Below, in pieces: positions 1 to 9,042 of a stretch of DNA of 64,000 nucleotides; positions within the stretch are counted from its first letter, which is position 1; every line of letters begins with the position of its first letter. A program made the position numbers and the translations under genes. The DNA comes from Edwardsiella piscicida (GTDB lineage Bacteria > Pseudomonadota > Gammaproteobacteria > Enterobacterales > Enterobacteriaceae). The notes under the pieces are model-generated. The model was not told the DNA's origin. It did not search any database and saw nothing but the letters and a program-made list of their open reading frames with translations. The stretch covers positions 3,003,467 to 3,067,466 of the forward strand of contig NZ_MPNU01000001.1 in assembly GCF_001896205.1 (NCBI RefSeq), given 5' to 3'.

Positions 1-528
1 GTGGGCGATGCCAAACTGCATCTGGTTCACCCGCAGCGGCTGCGTCAGAAACTTCTGCAGCAGCGCCATCTGCAGCGGCGCGTGGTTGGATACCCCAAAG
101 GCCCTGACCTTGCCGCTCACCTGTAGGCGGTCGAACGCCTCGGCCACCTCCTGCGGCTCCACCAGCGCATCGGGGCGGTGCAGCAGCAGCATATCCAGAT
201 AGTCACACTGCAGGCGCTGCAGGATATCGTCCACCGACGCCATAATATGGCGGAAGGAGAAATCATAGTAGCCGCGGCGGATCCCGCACTTGGACTGAAT
301 AAAGACCCCCTCTCGCCGCGCGCCGCTCAGGCGGGCCGCGCGGGCAAAGCGACGCTCGCACTCCCCGCCGCCGTAGATATCGGCGTGATCGAACGCGCTG
401 ATCCCCAGCGCCAGCGCGTGGTCGATCAGGCTGGCGGCCTGGCGGTCGTCCAGTTCGGTCAGGCGCATGCAGCCCAGCGCGATGGCCGAGACCTGCGGGC
501 CGTCGGCGCCCAGTGTCATCTGTTTCAT
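1..528 (-). CDS. Aldo/keto reductase (YdhF-like), 3' end cut off by window edge
   Basis: This is the N-terminal ~176 residues of an NADPH-dependent aldo/keto reductase; the rest lies left of the window. The start ATG at 528 follows a GAGGAG ribosome site. Visible family features are the early strand (MTLGADG, ALGCMRL), the DHADIYGGGECE block that supplies the catalytic Asp and Tyr, the SKCGI strand with the catalytic Lys, the LLLHRPD block with the catalytic His, and GKVRAFGVSN. These fit the YdhF/TAS-like branch of the (beta/alpha)8 superfamily. The natural substrate cannot be told from sequence. It stands alone, divergent from the nickel permease gene, with about 270 bp between the two starts. 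Confidence 0.88.
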   Translation of the reverse strand, partial: MKQMTLGADGPQVSAIALGCMRLTELDDRQAASLIDHALALGISAFDHADIYGGGECERRFARAARLSGARREGVFIQSKCGIRRGYYDFSFRHIMASVDDILQRLQCDYLDMLLLHRPDALVEPQEVAEAFDRLQVSGKVRAFGVSNHAPLQMALLQKFLTQPLRVNQMQFGIAH

Positions 529-676
529 CTTCACTCCTCTCTGTGCTAAACCCGCGGCGGCGGGCGTCGGTGGGTGTCCCCGAGTATGACGCTCACTATG
601 CCATAGGCGGCTGACCGCAGGCCGTCGGCGGCGTAACATTTATCACGCCGGCTGTAACAAACTTATACGTTTATGG

Positions 677-704
677 GTATGACAATTTCATAAAAAGATC
701 ATAC
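677..704. promoter_or_regulatory. NikR operator
   Basis: GTATGA at 677-682 and TCATAC at 699-704 are separated by exactly 16 bases, which is the E. coli NikR consensus GTATGA-N16-TCATAC with no mismatch. It lies 93 bp upstream of the nickel/cobalt permease start. NikR is a nickel-responsive repressor, so the permease is probably shut off when nickel is plentiful. The nikR gene itself is not in the window. Confidence 0.9.
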
Positions 705-796
705 ATTCCCCTTCCGTAACGGACGGTCTGCGAATATTCCCCACCGCCTGCCCCTCATCAGATCGACGCCGTCGGCGCCACGGGAGAACACAGCAC

Positions 797-1825
797 ATGA
801 CAGGGTACTCGGACAAACAACGGGGGCTGGCGCTGCTGGCCCTGCTGATCGCGGCCAATCTCGCCGCCTGGATCTGGGCCTTTTGCGTCTTTCGCCAGCA
901 CGCCGTCATGATGAGCGCAGCGCTGCTGGCCTACGGTTTTGGCCTGCGCCACGCGGTGGACGCCGACCATATCGCCGCCATCGATGCCGTCACCCGCAAG
1001 CTGATGCAGCAGGGGAAAAAACCGCTCGGCGTCGGCGCCTTCTTCTCCCTGGGCCACTCCACCATTGTGATTCTGGCCTGCCTGGCCATCGTGCTGACGT
1101 CGATGGCGTTTCGCGATCGCATCGATGCCCTGCACCAGTACGGCGGGCTGATCGGCACCGCCGTCTCGGCGCTGTTCCTGCTGGCGATGGCCCTGCTCAA
1201 CCTGCTGATCCTGCTGGGTGTCTGGCGCCAGTTTCGCCGCCTCACCCGCCCCGGCGCCGCGGCAAACGAGGCGCCGTGGGACGATGAGCTGCCCGGTGGC
1301 CTAATGACCCGTCTATTCCGCCGCACCTTTCGTCTGGTCACCCGCAGCTGGCATATGTACCTGGTGGGATTTCTGTTCGGCCTCGGCTTTGATACCGCCA
1401 CCGAGGTCGGCCTGTTGGGCATCTCCGCCTCGGCGGCCAGCCACGGCCTCTCCCTGTGGTCGCTGATGGTCTTTCCGGCGCTGTTCACCGCCGGCATGGC
1501 GCTGGTGGACTCGCTGGACAACTTTGTGATGGTCGGCGCCTACGGCTGGGCCTTTTCCCACCCGATCCGCAAGCTGTACTACAACCTGACCATCACCGCC
1601 GCCTCGGTCGCCGTCGCGCTGATCATCGGTGGCCTGGAGGCGCTGGGGCTGATCGCCGACGGGCTGCAGCTGCAGGGGGCGTTCTGGCAGTTCATCGGCC
1701 AGCTCAACGATCGGATGGGCAACGCCGGCTTCTGGGTCATCGGCGGCTTCATCCTGTTCTGGCTGCTGTCGCTGCTCAACTACCGCTGGCGCGGCTACGA
1801 CCGCATCGCCCTGCGCGTCGGTTGA
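797..1825 (+). CDS. Nickel/cobalt permease, NiCoT family
   Basis: This 342-residue inner-membrane protein imports Ni2+ and/or Co2+, probably to supply hydrogenase or urease. The three NiCoT signatures are present: RHAVDADHIAAID (HX4DH, near residue 52) in the second membrane segment, LGFDTATEVGLL near residue 195, and GMALVDSLDNFVM near residue 235. About eight hydrophobic segments are seen, and the length suits the HoxN/NixA group. The ATG at 797 is the first in-frame Met. Nickel rather than cobalt is favoured as the main substrate because a perfect NikR operator sits just upstream and no cobalamin riboswitch is evident. It is a single-gene unit followed by emtA. Confidence 0.93.
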   Translation: MTGYSDKQRGLALLALLIAANLAAWIWAFCVFRQHAVMMSAALLAYGFGLRHAVDADHIAAIDAVTRKLMQQGKKPLGVGAFFSLGHSTIVILACLAIVLTSMAFRDRIDALHQYGGLIGTAVSALFLLAMALLNLLILLGVWRQFRRLTRPGAAANEAPWDDELPGGLMTRLFRRTFRLVTRSWHMYLVGFLFGLGFDTATEVGLLGISASAASHGLSLWSLMVFPALFTAGMALVDSLDNFVMVGAYGWAFSHPIRKLYYNLTITAASVAVALIIGGLEALGLIADGLQLQGAFWQFIGQLNDRMGNAGFWVIGGFILFWLLSLLNYRWRGYDRIALRVG

Positions 1826-2082
1826 GTAAAGTTACAATTCGCACCGTGATCTGCTGCGGCGTTAACGCTATGATCGTCCCATCCGGCCCGCCGAGCTCCC
1901 CGCCCGGCGCCCGGTCACAGGGAGAACAGGCCGCGGCGGCGGCGGACGATACGTGAAAACGCCAGGCGATCCCGCCACCGTTCACGCTGCGCGCGAGCCG
2001 TCATCAGGCGGCGCCGGCGACGCACGGTCAGCGCGGCGGGCGTCGACCCCGCGTGACGCGTACACTTGCGGAACACAGCCTC

Positions 2083-2694
2083 ATGACTCAGACCTCACAG
2101 CGCATTTATCTTCTTTGCGGCAGCCTGCTATTGCTGCTGATGGCCGGCTGCTCCAGCCGTCACCACCGCCCGGCGGCCAGCTATAATCCCCAGGCCTACG
2201 ACGGCATCATCCAGACGGCGGCGACCCAGTACAATCTGGATCCCAAGCTTATCAAGGCGATAATCCAGGTCGAATCCAGCTACAATCCCCGCGCCGTCAG
2301 CCCCTCCAACGCCATCGGCCTTATGCAGATCAAGGCGGACGGCGCCGGCTGCGACGCCTATCGCTATCAGGGCAAGCGCGGCTGTCCGGACAGCGACGAC
2401 CTGTACGATCCGGTCACCAATATCCGGCTGGGCGCCGCCTACCTCAGCGCGCTGCAAAACCAGCAGCTCTACTGGATCAACGATCCCCTGACCCGCCGCT
2501 ACGCCACCGAGGTGGCCTACGCCAACGGCGCCGGAGCCCTGCTGCGCACCTTCTCCGCCAACCGCCAGACCGCCATCGCCATGATCAACAGCCTGACGCC
2601 GGCGGCCTTTCACTGGCACGTCCGCCGTCATCACCCGGCACCGCAGGCGCCGCGCTACATGCTCAAGGTCGAAACCGCCTATAACCATCTGTAG
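2083..2694 (+). CDS. emtA: Membrane-bound endo-lytic murein transglycosylase E
   Basis: EmtA (MltE) cleaves peptidoglycan between MurNAc and GlcNAc, forming 1,6-anhydro ends, and is anchored in the outer membrane as a lipoprotein. The chosen Met at 2083 gives 203 residues, the length of the E. coli protein. The signal peptide ends in LMAGC with lipid-bearing Cys23. The Slt-type lysozyme fold follows: catalytic Glu64 in IIQVESSYNP, NAIGLMQIK, LGAAYL, and YANGAGALLRTFS. The C-terminal HHPAPQAPRYML stretch is typical of the family. A longer in-frame start at 2053 would put ten residues before the signal peptide and is less likely. Confidence 0.93.
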   Translation: MTQTSQRIYLLCGSLLLLLMAGCSSRHHRPAASYNPQAYDGIIQTAATQYNLDPKLIKAIIQVESSYNPRAVSPSNAIGLMQIKADGAGCDAYRYQGKRGCPDSDDLYDPVTNIRLGAAYLSALQNQQLYWINDPLTRRYATEVAYANGAGALLRTFSANRQTAIAMINSLTPAAFHWHVRRHHPAPQAPRYMLKVETAYNHL

Positions 2695-2708
2695 GAGGCT
2701 CAGCCTCC
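2694..2708. terminator. Short hairpin over two convergent stop codons
   Basis: GGAGGC-TCA-GCCTCC forms a 6-bp stem covering the last base of the emtA stop codon and the stop of the small zinc-ribbon gene coming from the other side. No clear U-tract follows directly, so it is at best a weak bidirectional terminator. Confidence 0.4.
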
Positions 2709-2915
2709 GTTGCACAGCGGTACGTTTTTACGGCAAAACGGGCACCAGGTATGACAGCGGCTCAGCACGCTGTGTAGCCGGACGCGGATCCGCCGCTGAC
2801 ACGCCGGACAGGTGGCATAGCGCATGTCCAGCAGCCCCTGTACCGCACCGTCCGCAACGCGCTCCTCGTCATCATCGTCCGCCTGACGGCGGGCGCTCTG
2901 CATTCCCTGTGGCAT
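2700..2915 (-). CDS. Small zinc-ribbon protein of unknown function
   Basis: This 71-residue protein begins at an ATG behind a very strong AGGAGGAGGA site, 25 bp after the stop of the second caiC-like gene, so it is probably translated from the same transcript. The N-terminal half is acidic and probably disordered (QADDDDEERV). The C-terminal half carries six Cys (residues 36, 39, 54, 58, 61, 68), including CPAC and CPFC pairs spaced like a rubredoxin-type zinc ribbon. I do not recognise the family. Its position suggests either a link to the CoA ligase or chance co-transcription. An in-frame start at 3011 would overlap caiC and has no ribosome site. Confidence 0.7.
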   Translation of the reverse strand: MPQGMQSARRQADDDDEERVADGAVQGLLDMRYATCPACQRRIRVRLHSVLSRCHTWCPFCRKNVPLCNGG

Positions 2916-2940
2916 AGATCCTCCTCCTGCACCGTCGTCC

Positions 2941-4506
2941 TCAGCCGCAGCACAGCCGCAGCCGCTTCTTATCCACCTTGCCGGAGCAGGTGCGCGGAAA
3001 CTCCGCCACAAACTCCAGCAGCGTGGGAACCTTAAAGGCGGCCAGATGCGCCGCGCAGTGGGCGATCAGCGTCTCGGGGCGCACCTCGGCGCCCGGCGTC
3101 AGCTGCACTATCGCCTTCACCGCCTGATCGCGCAGCGGATCGGCCACGCCGATAACCGCCGCCTCTGACACCGCCGGGTGGGTCTCCAGTACCCCCTCCA
3201 CCTCGCTGGAGGCCACATTCTCCCCCGACCGCTTGATCAGATTGACCGCCCGATCGACAAAGTAGAACCACCCCTCCTCGTCGCAATAGCCGGTATCGCC
3301 GCTGTGCAGCCAGCCATCTCCGCGCAGCAGGCGGGCGGTTGCCGCCGGATCGTCATAATAGCCTTTAAACAGGGTTCGCCCGGCGACGCCGCGGATACAG
3401 ATCTCCCCTACCTGCCCCGGCGGCAGCGGATTGCCCTGCGCGTCGACGATCCGCGCCTGGTATCCCATGCCGGGACGCCCAATCGAGGGGTAGCGCCGCG
3501 CCTGCCCCGGCGTATCGCCGATCGCCCCCACCACCGTCTCCGTCATGCCGTAGGAGTTAAACAGACGCACGCCAAAGCGCCGCTCAAAGGTCTGCTTCTC
3601 GGCGTCGGTAATATTGAGGTAGAAAAACAGATCGCGCAGACAGTGGTTGCGCTCCCAGGCGCGCGGCGGCTGCAGCATCAGGGTGCGCACGATCAGCGGC
3701 ATGGCGTGGCTAAGGGTGGCGCGGTGCAGGCAAACCTGGCGCCAGAAACGGCGCGCGCTGTACTTCTCCAGCAGGATAAGCGTACCGCCGGTCATCAGCA
3801 TCGGCATCGCCGCGCTGCACTGAAAGTCGATATGAAAGTTGGGCATGCAGCTCAGGTAACGATCGCTGGCCGTCATCTGCCCCTGCCAGGCGGTATAGTG
3901 GCCGCCGAACAGCAGGTTGGCGTGGGTCAGCTCGACCCCCTTGGGACAGGCGGTGGTACCAGAGGTAAACAGGATCTCCGCCACGTCGTCCGCGCTGAGC
4001 GGCACCTGCTCCCGCAGCTGGCACGGCTGGACGGCGCAGGCGCGCTGAAAATCGATCGTTCCCGTCGCCTCGTCCTCGCCCTCGCCCTCGCCCTCGCGCA
4101 GGATAACCCGATGGCGCAGGGGGTGGGACAGGCGCCGGTACAGCGGTAAAAACGCCGCCTGACAGACCAGCAGGCTGACGCCGCAGCGGCCGAGCAGATA
4201 GTCGCACTCCTGTTCGGTATAGCCGGTATTGACCGGGACGGCGATGGCGCCAATGCAGGCCAGACCAAACCAGCAGAACAGAAACTCAGGGCAGTTACGC
4301 ATCTGCAGCGCGACCCGATCGCCCTTGCGTACCTCCAGCGAAAGAAACAGGTTAGCCGCTTTAATGATTTCATCGTGCATCTGGCGGTAGCTATACTCCC
4401 GCGTATCACCGGCCAGATCCTCATACACCAGCGCGCACTGCGCACCCTGATGGCGCGCCCGCGCCTGCCACACGTCCCTCAGCGTGGCATTGCCGATCAT
4501 ATCCAT
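2941..4506 (-). CDS. CaiC-like acyl-CoA ligase, second paralogue
   Basis: This 521-residue ANL-superfamily enzyme aligns along its length with CaiC (crotonobetaine/carnitine-CoA ligase) but lies outside the caiTABCD operon. Motifs in order: FTSGTTACPKGV (P-loop, near residue 180), YGMTETVVG (near 320), the SGDTGY block with the ATP-binding Asp, and CSGKVDKK with the acyl-transfer Lys near the C-terminus. An acidic EGEGEGEDEA insert near residue 140 is coded by a hexanucleotide repeat and is absent from the other CaiC. It is preceded by a ~640-bp AT-rich spacer and a terminator, so it probably has its own promoter. It may activate carnitine, crotonobetaine or another betaine; substrate choice cannot be read from sequence. 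Confidence 0.85.
   Translation of the reverse strand: MDMIGNATLRDVWQARARHQGAQCALVYEDLAGDTREYSYRQMHDEIIKAANLFLSLEVRKGDRVALQMRNCPEFLFCWFGLACIGAIAVPVNTGYTEQECDYLLGRCGVSLLVCQAAFLPLYRRLSHPLRHRVILREGEGEGEDEATGTIDFQRACAVQPCQLREQVPLSADDVAEILFTSGTTACPKGVELTHANLLFGGHYTAWQGQMTASDRYLSCMPNFHIDFQCSAAMPMLMTGGTLILLEKYSARRFWRQVCLHRATLSHAMPLIVRTLMLQPPRAWERNHCLRDLFFYLNITDAEKQTFERRFGVRLFNSYGMTETVVGAIGDTPGQARRYPSIGRPGMGYQARIVDAQGNPLPPGQVGEICIRGVAGRTLFKGYYDDPAATARLLRGDGWLHSGDTGYCDEEGWFYFVDRAVNLIKRSGENVASSEVEGVLETHPAVSEAAVIGVADPLRDQAVKAIVQLTPGAEVRPETLIAHCAAHLAAFKVPTLLEFVAEFPRTCSGKVDKKRLRLCCG
4069..4098. repeat. In-frame hexanucleotide repeat (CTCGCC-like, five units)
   Basis: Three perfect CTCGCC units (4075-4092) are flanked by one-mismatch units CTCGTC and CTCGCG. 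On the minus strand they code Glu-Gly/Glu-Asp dipeptides inside the second CaiC-like protein. Gain or loss of a unit keeps the frame, so the tract could vary in length among strains. Confidence 0.75.
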
Positions 4507-5143
4507 AGCCCCTCATCGTGCAATTGTCATCCTTGGCCATGCCGTCAGGCCGCAGTTCCATACTGGCGAATATAATGCTCACGTAGTTTTAATTTCTTAT
4601 AATTATGTGTGCTTGTGCCAAGTAAAAGCGCAAATTTTGGACTTAGTCACATTACCAAAAATAAAGATGTAAAGGTCTCCACCGAGATGCGAGCCGAATC
4701 GCCGAAAAAAGCGCCCAGACGATACAAATAGCAAACATTGCCATAACACGGCGCCGCCGCCGGCCGCATCCGCCCTGTACAGCCCGCGCGCGAAGACCCA
4801 TCAGCCGCGCTTATATGGCGCAACGCGGCGTCATCGGGCATCCCGCCGCCCCAGCGCTCTTTTTCTGTTCAATAAGGCAGGATTAAAGGAGGAAACATAT
4901 TATGGAATATAATGTTCCTTGGGAGCATTGCCGGCGAAATTAGAAAAACCGATAAAGGTTATTTTTTGGCTTGGGCTATTTCAGCAGAGAATATTTTAAT
5001 TCAATAAATAGGGGAACAATAAAATCCCGCGCTATTTCGTCATAGAAAGGCGTGAACCGCGATACGCCATTCCCCACCGGCGCCCTCGGCGCCCTCGACG
5101 TCCGCGCATCGCCGGCGCGCCTGCGGCGCAGGGGATTAACAAC
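4507..5143. other. Gene-poor spacer upstream of the second caiC
   Basis: This is where caiE follows caiD in E. coli; no caiE-like frame is seen. The spacer alternates AT-rich blocks (about 4570-4670 and 4860-5040) with a GC-rich middle. It should hold the promoter of the second caiC gene, but I could not fix its -10 and -35 boxes. It also holds a strong orphan ribosome site with very short frames at 4902. Confidence 0.6.
4902..5007 (+). other. Orphan Shine-Dalgarno with overlapping 13- and 31-codon frames
   Basis: AAAGGAGG at 4885-4892 lies nine bases before an ATG at 4902 that opens a 13-codon frame (stop at 4941-4943). In the +1 frame an ATG at 4912 opens 31 codons ending at 5007, with a GYFLAWAISAENILIQ tail. 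The ribosome site is among the strongest in the window yet serves no recognisable gene. It could be a leader peptide, a genuine small protein, or the start of a decayed gene with a frameshift. Confidence 0.35.
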
Positions 5144-5174
5144 AAAAAAAGACGGAGGGGGGAAACCCTCCGTC
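5144..5174 (-). terminator. Terminator of the caiTABCD operon
   Basis: On the minus strand a 9-bp stem (arms 5166-5174 and 5151-5159, six-base loop) is followed by seven U residues (5150-5144). It lies 45 bp after the caiD stop, the right place and orientation to end the cai transcript and to confirm that caiE is missing. Confidence 0.88.
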
Positions 5175-5219
5175 CACGGTCTCGATCACGCCGTTGCGTC
5201 GCGCGCCGGCGCGCGGGGC

Positions 5220-6005
5220 TTAGCGCCCCTTCCAGACCGGCTCACGTTTTTCGGCAAAGGCCTGCGGCCCCTCCAGCGCATCTTCCGAGTGCAGCACGGC
5301 CGGGTAGTGCTTCAGGGCGCCGCTGCGGATCAGGCGATAGCCCTCCTCGACGGACAGCGTGGCGGTAGCGCGGACGATCTCCTTCAGCGCCGCCAGCGCC
5401 AGCGGCGCACTTTCCGCCACCTGCTGGGCCAGCGCCCGCGCCGTCTCCATCAGCCGATCGCCCGGCACCACCTGATTGACGATCCCCCAGCGCAGCGCCT
5501 CCTCGGCCTCCATGCGACGCCCGCTCATCATCATCTCGTTGGCGATCGCCGGCGGGATGCACTTGGGCAGACGCAGCATGCCGCCGCTGTCCGGTACGAT
5601 GCCCAGCTTGGCCTCCGGCAGGGCGAAACAGGCATTGTCGGCGCAGACGATCATGTCTGCCGCCAGCGCCAGCTCAAAGCCGCCGCCAAAGGCGTAGCCG
5701 TTGACCGCGGCAATCACCGGCTTATCCAGGTTGAACAGCTCCGTCAAACCGGCAAAACCGCCCGGGCCAAAATCGGCGTCCGGCGCTTCGCCCTCTGCCG
5801 CCGCCTTCAGATCCCAGCCGGCGGAGAAAAAGCGTTCGCCGGCGCCGGTAATGATGGCGACCCGCAGCGTCGGATCGTCGCGGAAAGCGATAAACGCCTC
5901 CCCCATGGCCAAACTGGTCTTGGCATCGATGGCATTGGCCTTAGGGCGATTCAGCGTAATTTCCAGAATTCCACCGTTGCGCGCTATCTGTAATGACTCG
6001 CTCAT
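5220..6005 (-). CDS. caiD: Carnitinyl-CoA dehydratase (crotonobetainyl-CoA hydratase)
   Basis: CaiD interconverts L-carnitinyl-CoA and crotonobetainyl-CoA in anaerobic carnitine metabolism. The start at 6005 ([10 protein letters not shown]) gives 261 residues, equal to E. coli CaiD; upstream in-frame Mets are rejected. Crotonase features are the oxyanion-hole strand [14 protein letters not shown] (near 60-70), [15 protein letters not shown] (near 100-115) with the first acidic residue, and [15 protein letters not shown] (near 130) with the second. It is the last gene of caiTABCD here, 85 bp downstream of caiC, and ends just before a strong terminator. Confidence 0.95.
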   Translation of the reverse strand: MSESLQIARNGGILEITLNRPKANAIDAKTSLAMGEAFIAFRDDPTLRVAIITGAGERFFSAGWDLKAAAEGEAPDADFGPGGFAGLTELFNLDKPVIAAVNGYAFGGGFELALAADMIVCADNACFALPEAKLGIVPDSGGMLRLPKCIPPAIANEMMMSGRRMEAEEALRWGIVNQVVPGDRLMETARALAQQVAESAPLALAALKEIVRATATLSVEEGYRLIRSGALKHYPAVLHSEDALEGPQAFAEKREPVWKGR

Positions 6006-6090
6006 CCTCATACTCCATTCCGATTCAACAGGGTGATCGCACCGGCGCATAGCCACAGGGCTGGCGGCGTACGCCGGCCCCCGGTGCGGC

Positions 6091-7653
6091 TTAACATAAA
6101 CTTTTTTTGATCACTTTCCCCGAACAGCTGCGCGGCAGACTGTCGCGGATCTCCAAAAAAGAGGGCACTTTAAACTTGGCCATCCGAGCGCTGCAAAAGG
6201 CGAAGAACGCCTCTTCGCTCAGCTGTTCCCCGGGGTTCAGCACCACGACCGCCTTGATCGCTTCATCGCGGATAGAGTCTTTCAGGCCAACCACCGCCAC
6301 ATCCATAATTTTGGGGTGGGTCGCCAGAATATTTTCAATCTCCACGCAGGAGATATTCTCTCCGCAGCGTTTGATCATGTTGCAGCTGCGTTCGACAAAG
6401 TAGAAGTAGCCCTCGTCATCGCAGTAGGCGTAGTCGCCGGTGCGCAGCCAGCCGTCGGGCGTCAGCACGCGCGCCGTCTCCTGCGGCAGACCGTAATACT
6501 CCTTAAACAGCGTTTTGCCGGGGATCCCGCGCACCCACAGCTCGCCGGTCTCGCCGACGCTCAGCGGATGGCCGTCGACGCTGCGGATCTCCGCCTCATA
6601 GCCGATGCCCACTCGGCCAATAGAGGGCCAGCGCCGCTTGTCGCCCGGCCGGTCGCCAATCAGGCCGACGATGGTCTCCGTCATGCCGTAGGAGGTCAGC
6701 AGACGGACGCCGAAGCGCTGCAGAAAGGCCTCTTTCTCCTCCGTCGAGAGGTTGAGATAAAACAGCACCTCGCGCAGGCAGTGGCTGCGCTCCCACGGCA
6801 TCACCGGCTGCATCATCAGGGTTTTGATCATCAGCGGGATACACTCCGTCAGCGTGGCGCGGTACCTGCAAACCTGCCCCCAGAAGGCGCGGGCGCTGTA
6901 CTTTTCCAGCAGCACCAGCGTCGCCCCGACGCTAAAGGCGGCCATGGCGACGGTGCACTGACAGTCAATGTGGTAGGCGGGCATCGGCGTCAGGTAGACA
7001 TCATCGGCGCGCAGCGCACACTGCCAAGCGGTGTAGTAGCCGGCGAACAGCAGGTTGTAGTGGGTGATCACCACCCCCTTCGGCGCCGAGGTGGTGCCGG
7101 AGGTAAACAGGATCTCGGCGGTATCCAGCGCGCTGAGCGCCGGCGCATGTAACAGCTGCGCCGGCTGCTGCGCCTTCAGGCGCTGAAAATCCTTTATACC
7201 GTCGACGTCGGCCGCGGGGGACGCCCCGACATCGATCAGCAGAATCCCCTGCAGCGGCGCGTCCGCCTCGCGGCGCAGCGACGCATAGGCGAGCGCCGCG
7301 GCGGCCGTGGTCACCACCAGTCGGGCCGCGCACTGACGAATGATAAACGCGCATTCGTCATGCAGCAGGTTGGCGTTGACCGGCACCACGACGGCACCGA
7401 TCTTGGCCAGGCCAAACCAGCAGAAGATGAACTCGGCGCAGTTGTTCAGGTGCAGCGCCACCCGATCGCCCTTTTCGATCCCCAGGGTCAGAAACAGGTT
7501 GGCCGTGCGGTTGATCTCCTCGTTCAGCCGGGCGTAGCTATAGCTGCTGGCCTCGCCCCGCAGATTTTCGACGATCAGCGCCGTTTTCTCACCGTGCATC
7601 GCCGCCAGATCGTCCCACGCCTGGCGCAGATGGCGTTCCCCTATCATGTCCAT
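6091..7653 (-). CDS. caiC: Crotonobetaine/carnitine-CoA ligase
   Basis: CaiC activates crotonobetaine, carnitine or butyrobetaine to the CoA ester with ATP. The 520-residue protein begins [16 protein letters not shown], very close to E. coli CaiC, and keeps its landmarks: [20 protein letters not shown], the P-loop [52 protein letters not shown], and a C-terminal [11 protein letters not shown] with the catalytic Lys. It sits between caiB and caiD. A diverged second copy is found at 2941-4506; the copy here is the orthologue by position and similarity. Confidence 0.96.
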   Translation of the reverse strand: MDMIGERHLRQAWDDLAAMHGEKTALIVENLRGEASSYSYARLNEEINRTANLFLTLGIEKGDRVALHLNNCAEFIFCWFGLAKIGAVVVPVNANLLHDECAFIIRQCAARLVVTTAAAALAYASLRREADAPLQGILLIDVGASPAADVDGIKDFQRLKAQQPAQLLHAPALSALDTAEILFTSGTTSAPKGVVITHYNLLFAGYYTAWQCALRADDVYLTPMPAYHIDCQCTVAMAAFSVGATLVLLEKYSARAFWGQVCRYRATLTECIPLMIKTLMMQPVMPWERSHCLREVLFYLNLSTEEKEAFLQRFGVRLLTSYGMTETIVGLIGDRPGDKRRWPSIGRVGIGYEAEIRSVDGHPLSVGETGELWVRGIPGKTLFKEYYGLPQETARVLTPDGWLRTGDYAYCDDEGYFYFVERSCNMIKRCGENISCVEIENILATHPKIMDVAVVGLKDSIRDEAIKAVVVLNPGEQLSEEAFFAFCSARMAKFKVPSFLEIRDSLPRSCSGKVIKKSLC

Positions 7654-7716
7654 GCTCTACCGCCGTGTAATGGTGCCATGCCGTTGTCCGTCGACGCGGA
7701 CAACGGCGGTACGGCC

Positions 7717-8937
7717 TTACTGACCGGTCTTGGCCAGCCCTTTCGCCACCAGGGCGTCGATCGCCGTCTGGTCATAGCCGATGCTGTTCAGGATGGCAGC
7801 GGTATCCATGCCGTGCTCCGGCATGCCGCGCCAAATCTGCCCCGGGTGATGTTTAAACTTCGGCATCACGTTGGGGCCTTTGCAGGTGTGCCCGTCAACG
7901 GCCTTCCAGGTGGTGATCGATTCGCGCGCCACGTACTGCGGGTTGCTTTCCAGCTCATCCACGTTCAGCACCTTGGCGCAGGCGATCTTCAGCTCGGCAA
8001 AGCGGGCCTGCACCTCGGCGATGGTGTGCTGCGCCAGCCAGGCGTCCAGCTTCTCCTCTACCAGCTCGCCGTGCGGGCATTCGATGCGGTGGATAAGCTG
8101 GGTGCCCTCCGGCACCTCCGGCGTATCCAGCAGATGCGCCAGGCCGATATCGTTGAACATCTCGCGGATCTGGGTGATCCCCACCAGCTCCATCACGATA
8201 TAGCCGTCGCTGCACCGGTACAGACCGCAGCCGGCGTAGTAGGGATCCTTGCCTTTGGTCATGCGCGGGCACATTTCGCCGCCGTTGAAGTAGTCCATCA
8301 TGAAGTACTGCCCCATGCGCAGCATGACTTCATACATGGCGACGTCGATGCTCTCGCCCACGCCGGTCTGCTGTGCCTTGTGCAGGGCGGCCAGGGCGGC
8401 GGTGGTCACCGTCATACCGGAGAAGTAGTCGGCGGTATACGGGAAGGCCGGCATCGGCTGATCTTTATCGCCGTTCTGGATCAGATAGCCGCTGAACGCC
8501 TGGGCGATGGTGTTATAGGCGGCCAGGTTGGTGTACTCCGGCGTGCCGTACTGGCCAAAGCCGGACAGGTGAGCGATCACCAGTTTTTTATTGCGCTCCC
8601 ACAGCACCTCGTCGGTGATGCCGCGGCGGGCGAAGGCCGGGCCCTTGCTGGCCTCGATGAAAATATCGGTGGTTTCCATCAGGCGTAGGAAGGCGTCGCG
8701 TCCCTCATCCTTAAAAATATTCAGCGACAGCGCGTGCAGGTTGCGGCGCGACAGCTGGGGGTAGTTGGGCTGTACCCGAATCGTATCCCCGTAGGCGACG
8801 TTTTCGATCCAGATAACTTCGGCGCCCCATTCAGCAAACATTTGCCCGGCAAAGGGACCGGCGATCTCGATGCCGGAAAACACGACGCGCAGGCCGGAGA
8901 GCGGGCCAAACTTGGGCATGGACAGACGGTCAGACAT
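7717..8937 (-). CDS. caiB: L-carnitine CoA-transferase
   Basis: CaiB moves CoA from butyrobetainyl-CoA (or crotonobetainyl-CoA) to L-carnitine. This 406-residue class III (formyl-CoA/family III) CoA-transferase is one residue longer than E. coli CaiB. The catalytic Asp is in [10 protein letters not shown] (about residue 170). [19 protein letters not shown] near the N-terminus and [12 protein letters not shown] in the middle are diagnostic. It is the third gene of the operon, between caiA and caiC. Confidence 0.96.
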   Translation of the reverse strand: MSDRLSMPKFGPLSGLRVVFSGIEIAGPFAGQMFAEWGAEVIWIENVAYGDTIRVQPNYPQLSRRNLHALSLNIFKDEGRDAFLRLMETTDIFIEASKGPAFARRGITDEVLWERNKKLVIAHLSGFGQYGTPEYTNLAAYNTIAQAFSGYLIQNGDKDQPMPAFPYTADYFSGMTVTTAALAALHKAQQTGVGESIDVAMYEVMLRMGQYFMMDYFNGGEMCPRMTKGKDPYYAGCGLYRCSDGYIVMELVGITQIREMFNDIGLAHLLDTPEVPEGTQLIHRIECPHGELVEEKLDAWLAQHTIAEVQARFAELKIACAKVLNVDELESNPQYVARESITTWKAVDGHTCKGPNVMPKFKHHPGQIWRGMPEHGMDTAAILNSIGYDQTAIDALVAKGLAKTGQ

Positions 8938-9042
8938 AACGTGATCCTTCTTAACAAAATCAGCGGACCCGGGGCCGGGCGCACAGGCTGACCCCGGGTG
9001 TCATGGCAGACAGACGGTCGCCGCGGCGGCCGTCTGCGGCCC

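Noticed and set aside
4647-4841. 64-codon minus-strand frame upstream of the second caiC
   Set aside because: It has no ribosome site, crosses AT- and GC-rich blocks, and reads as random sequence.
7360-8688. 442-codon plus-strand frame
   Set aside because: It is antisense across caiC and caiB, with no ribosome site or family match.
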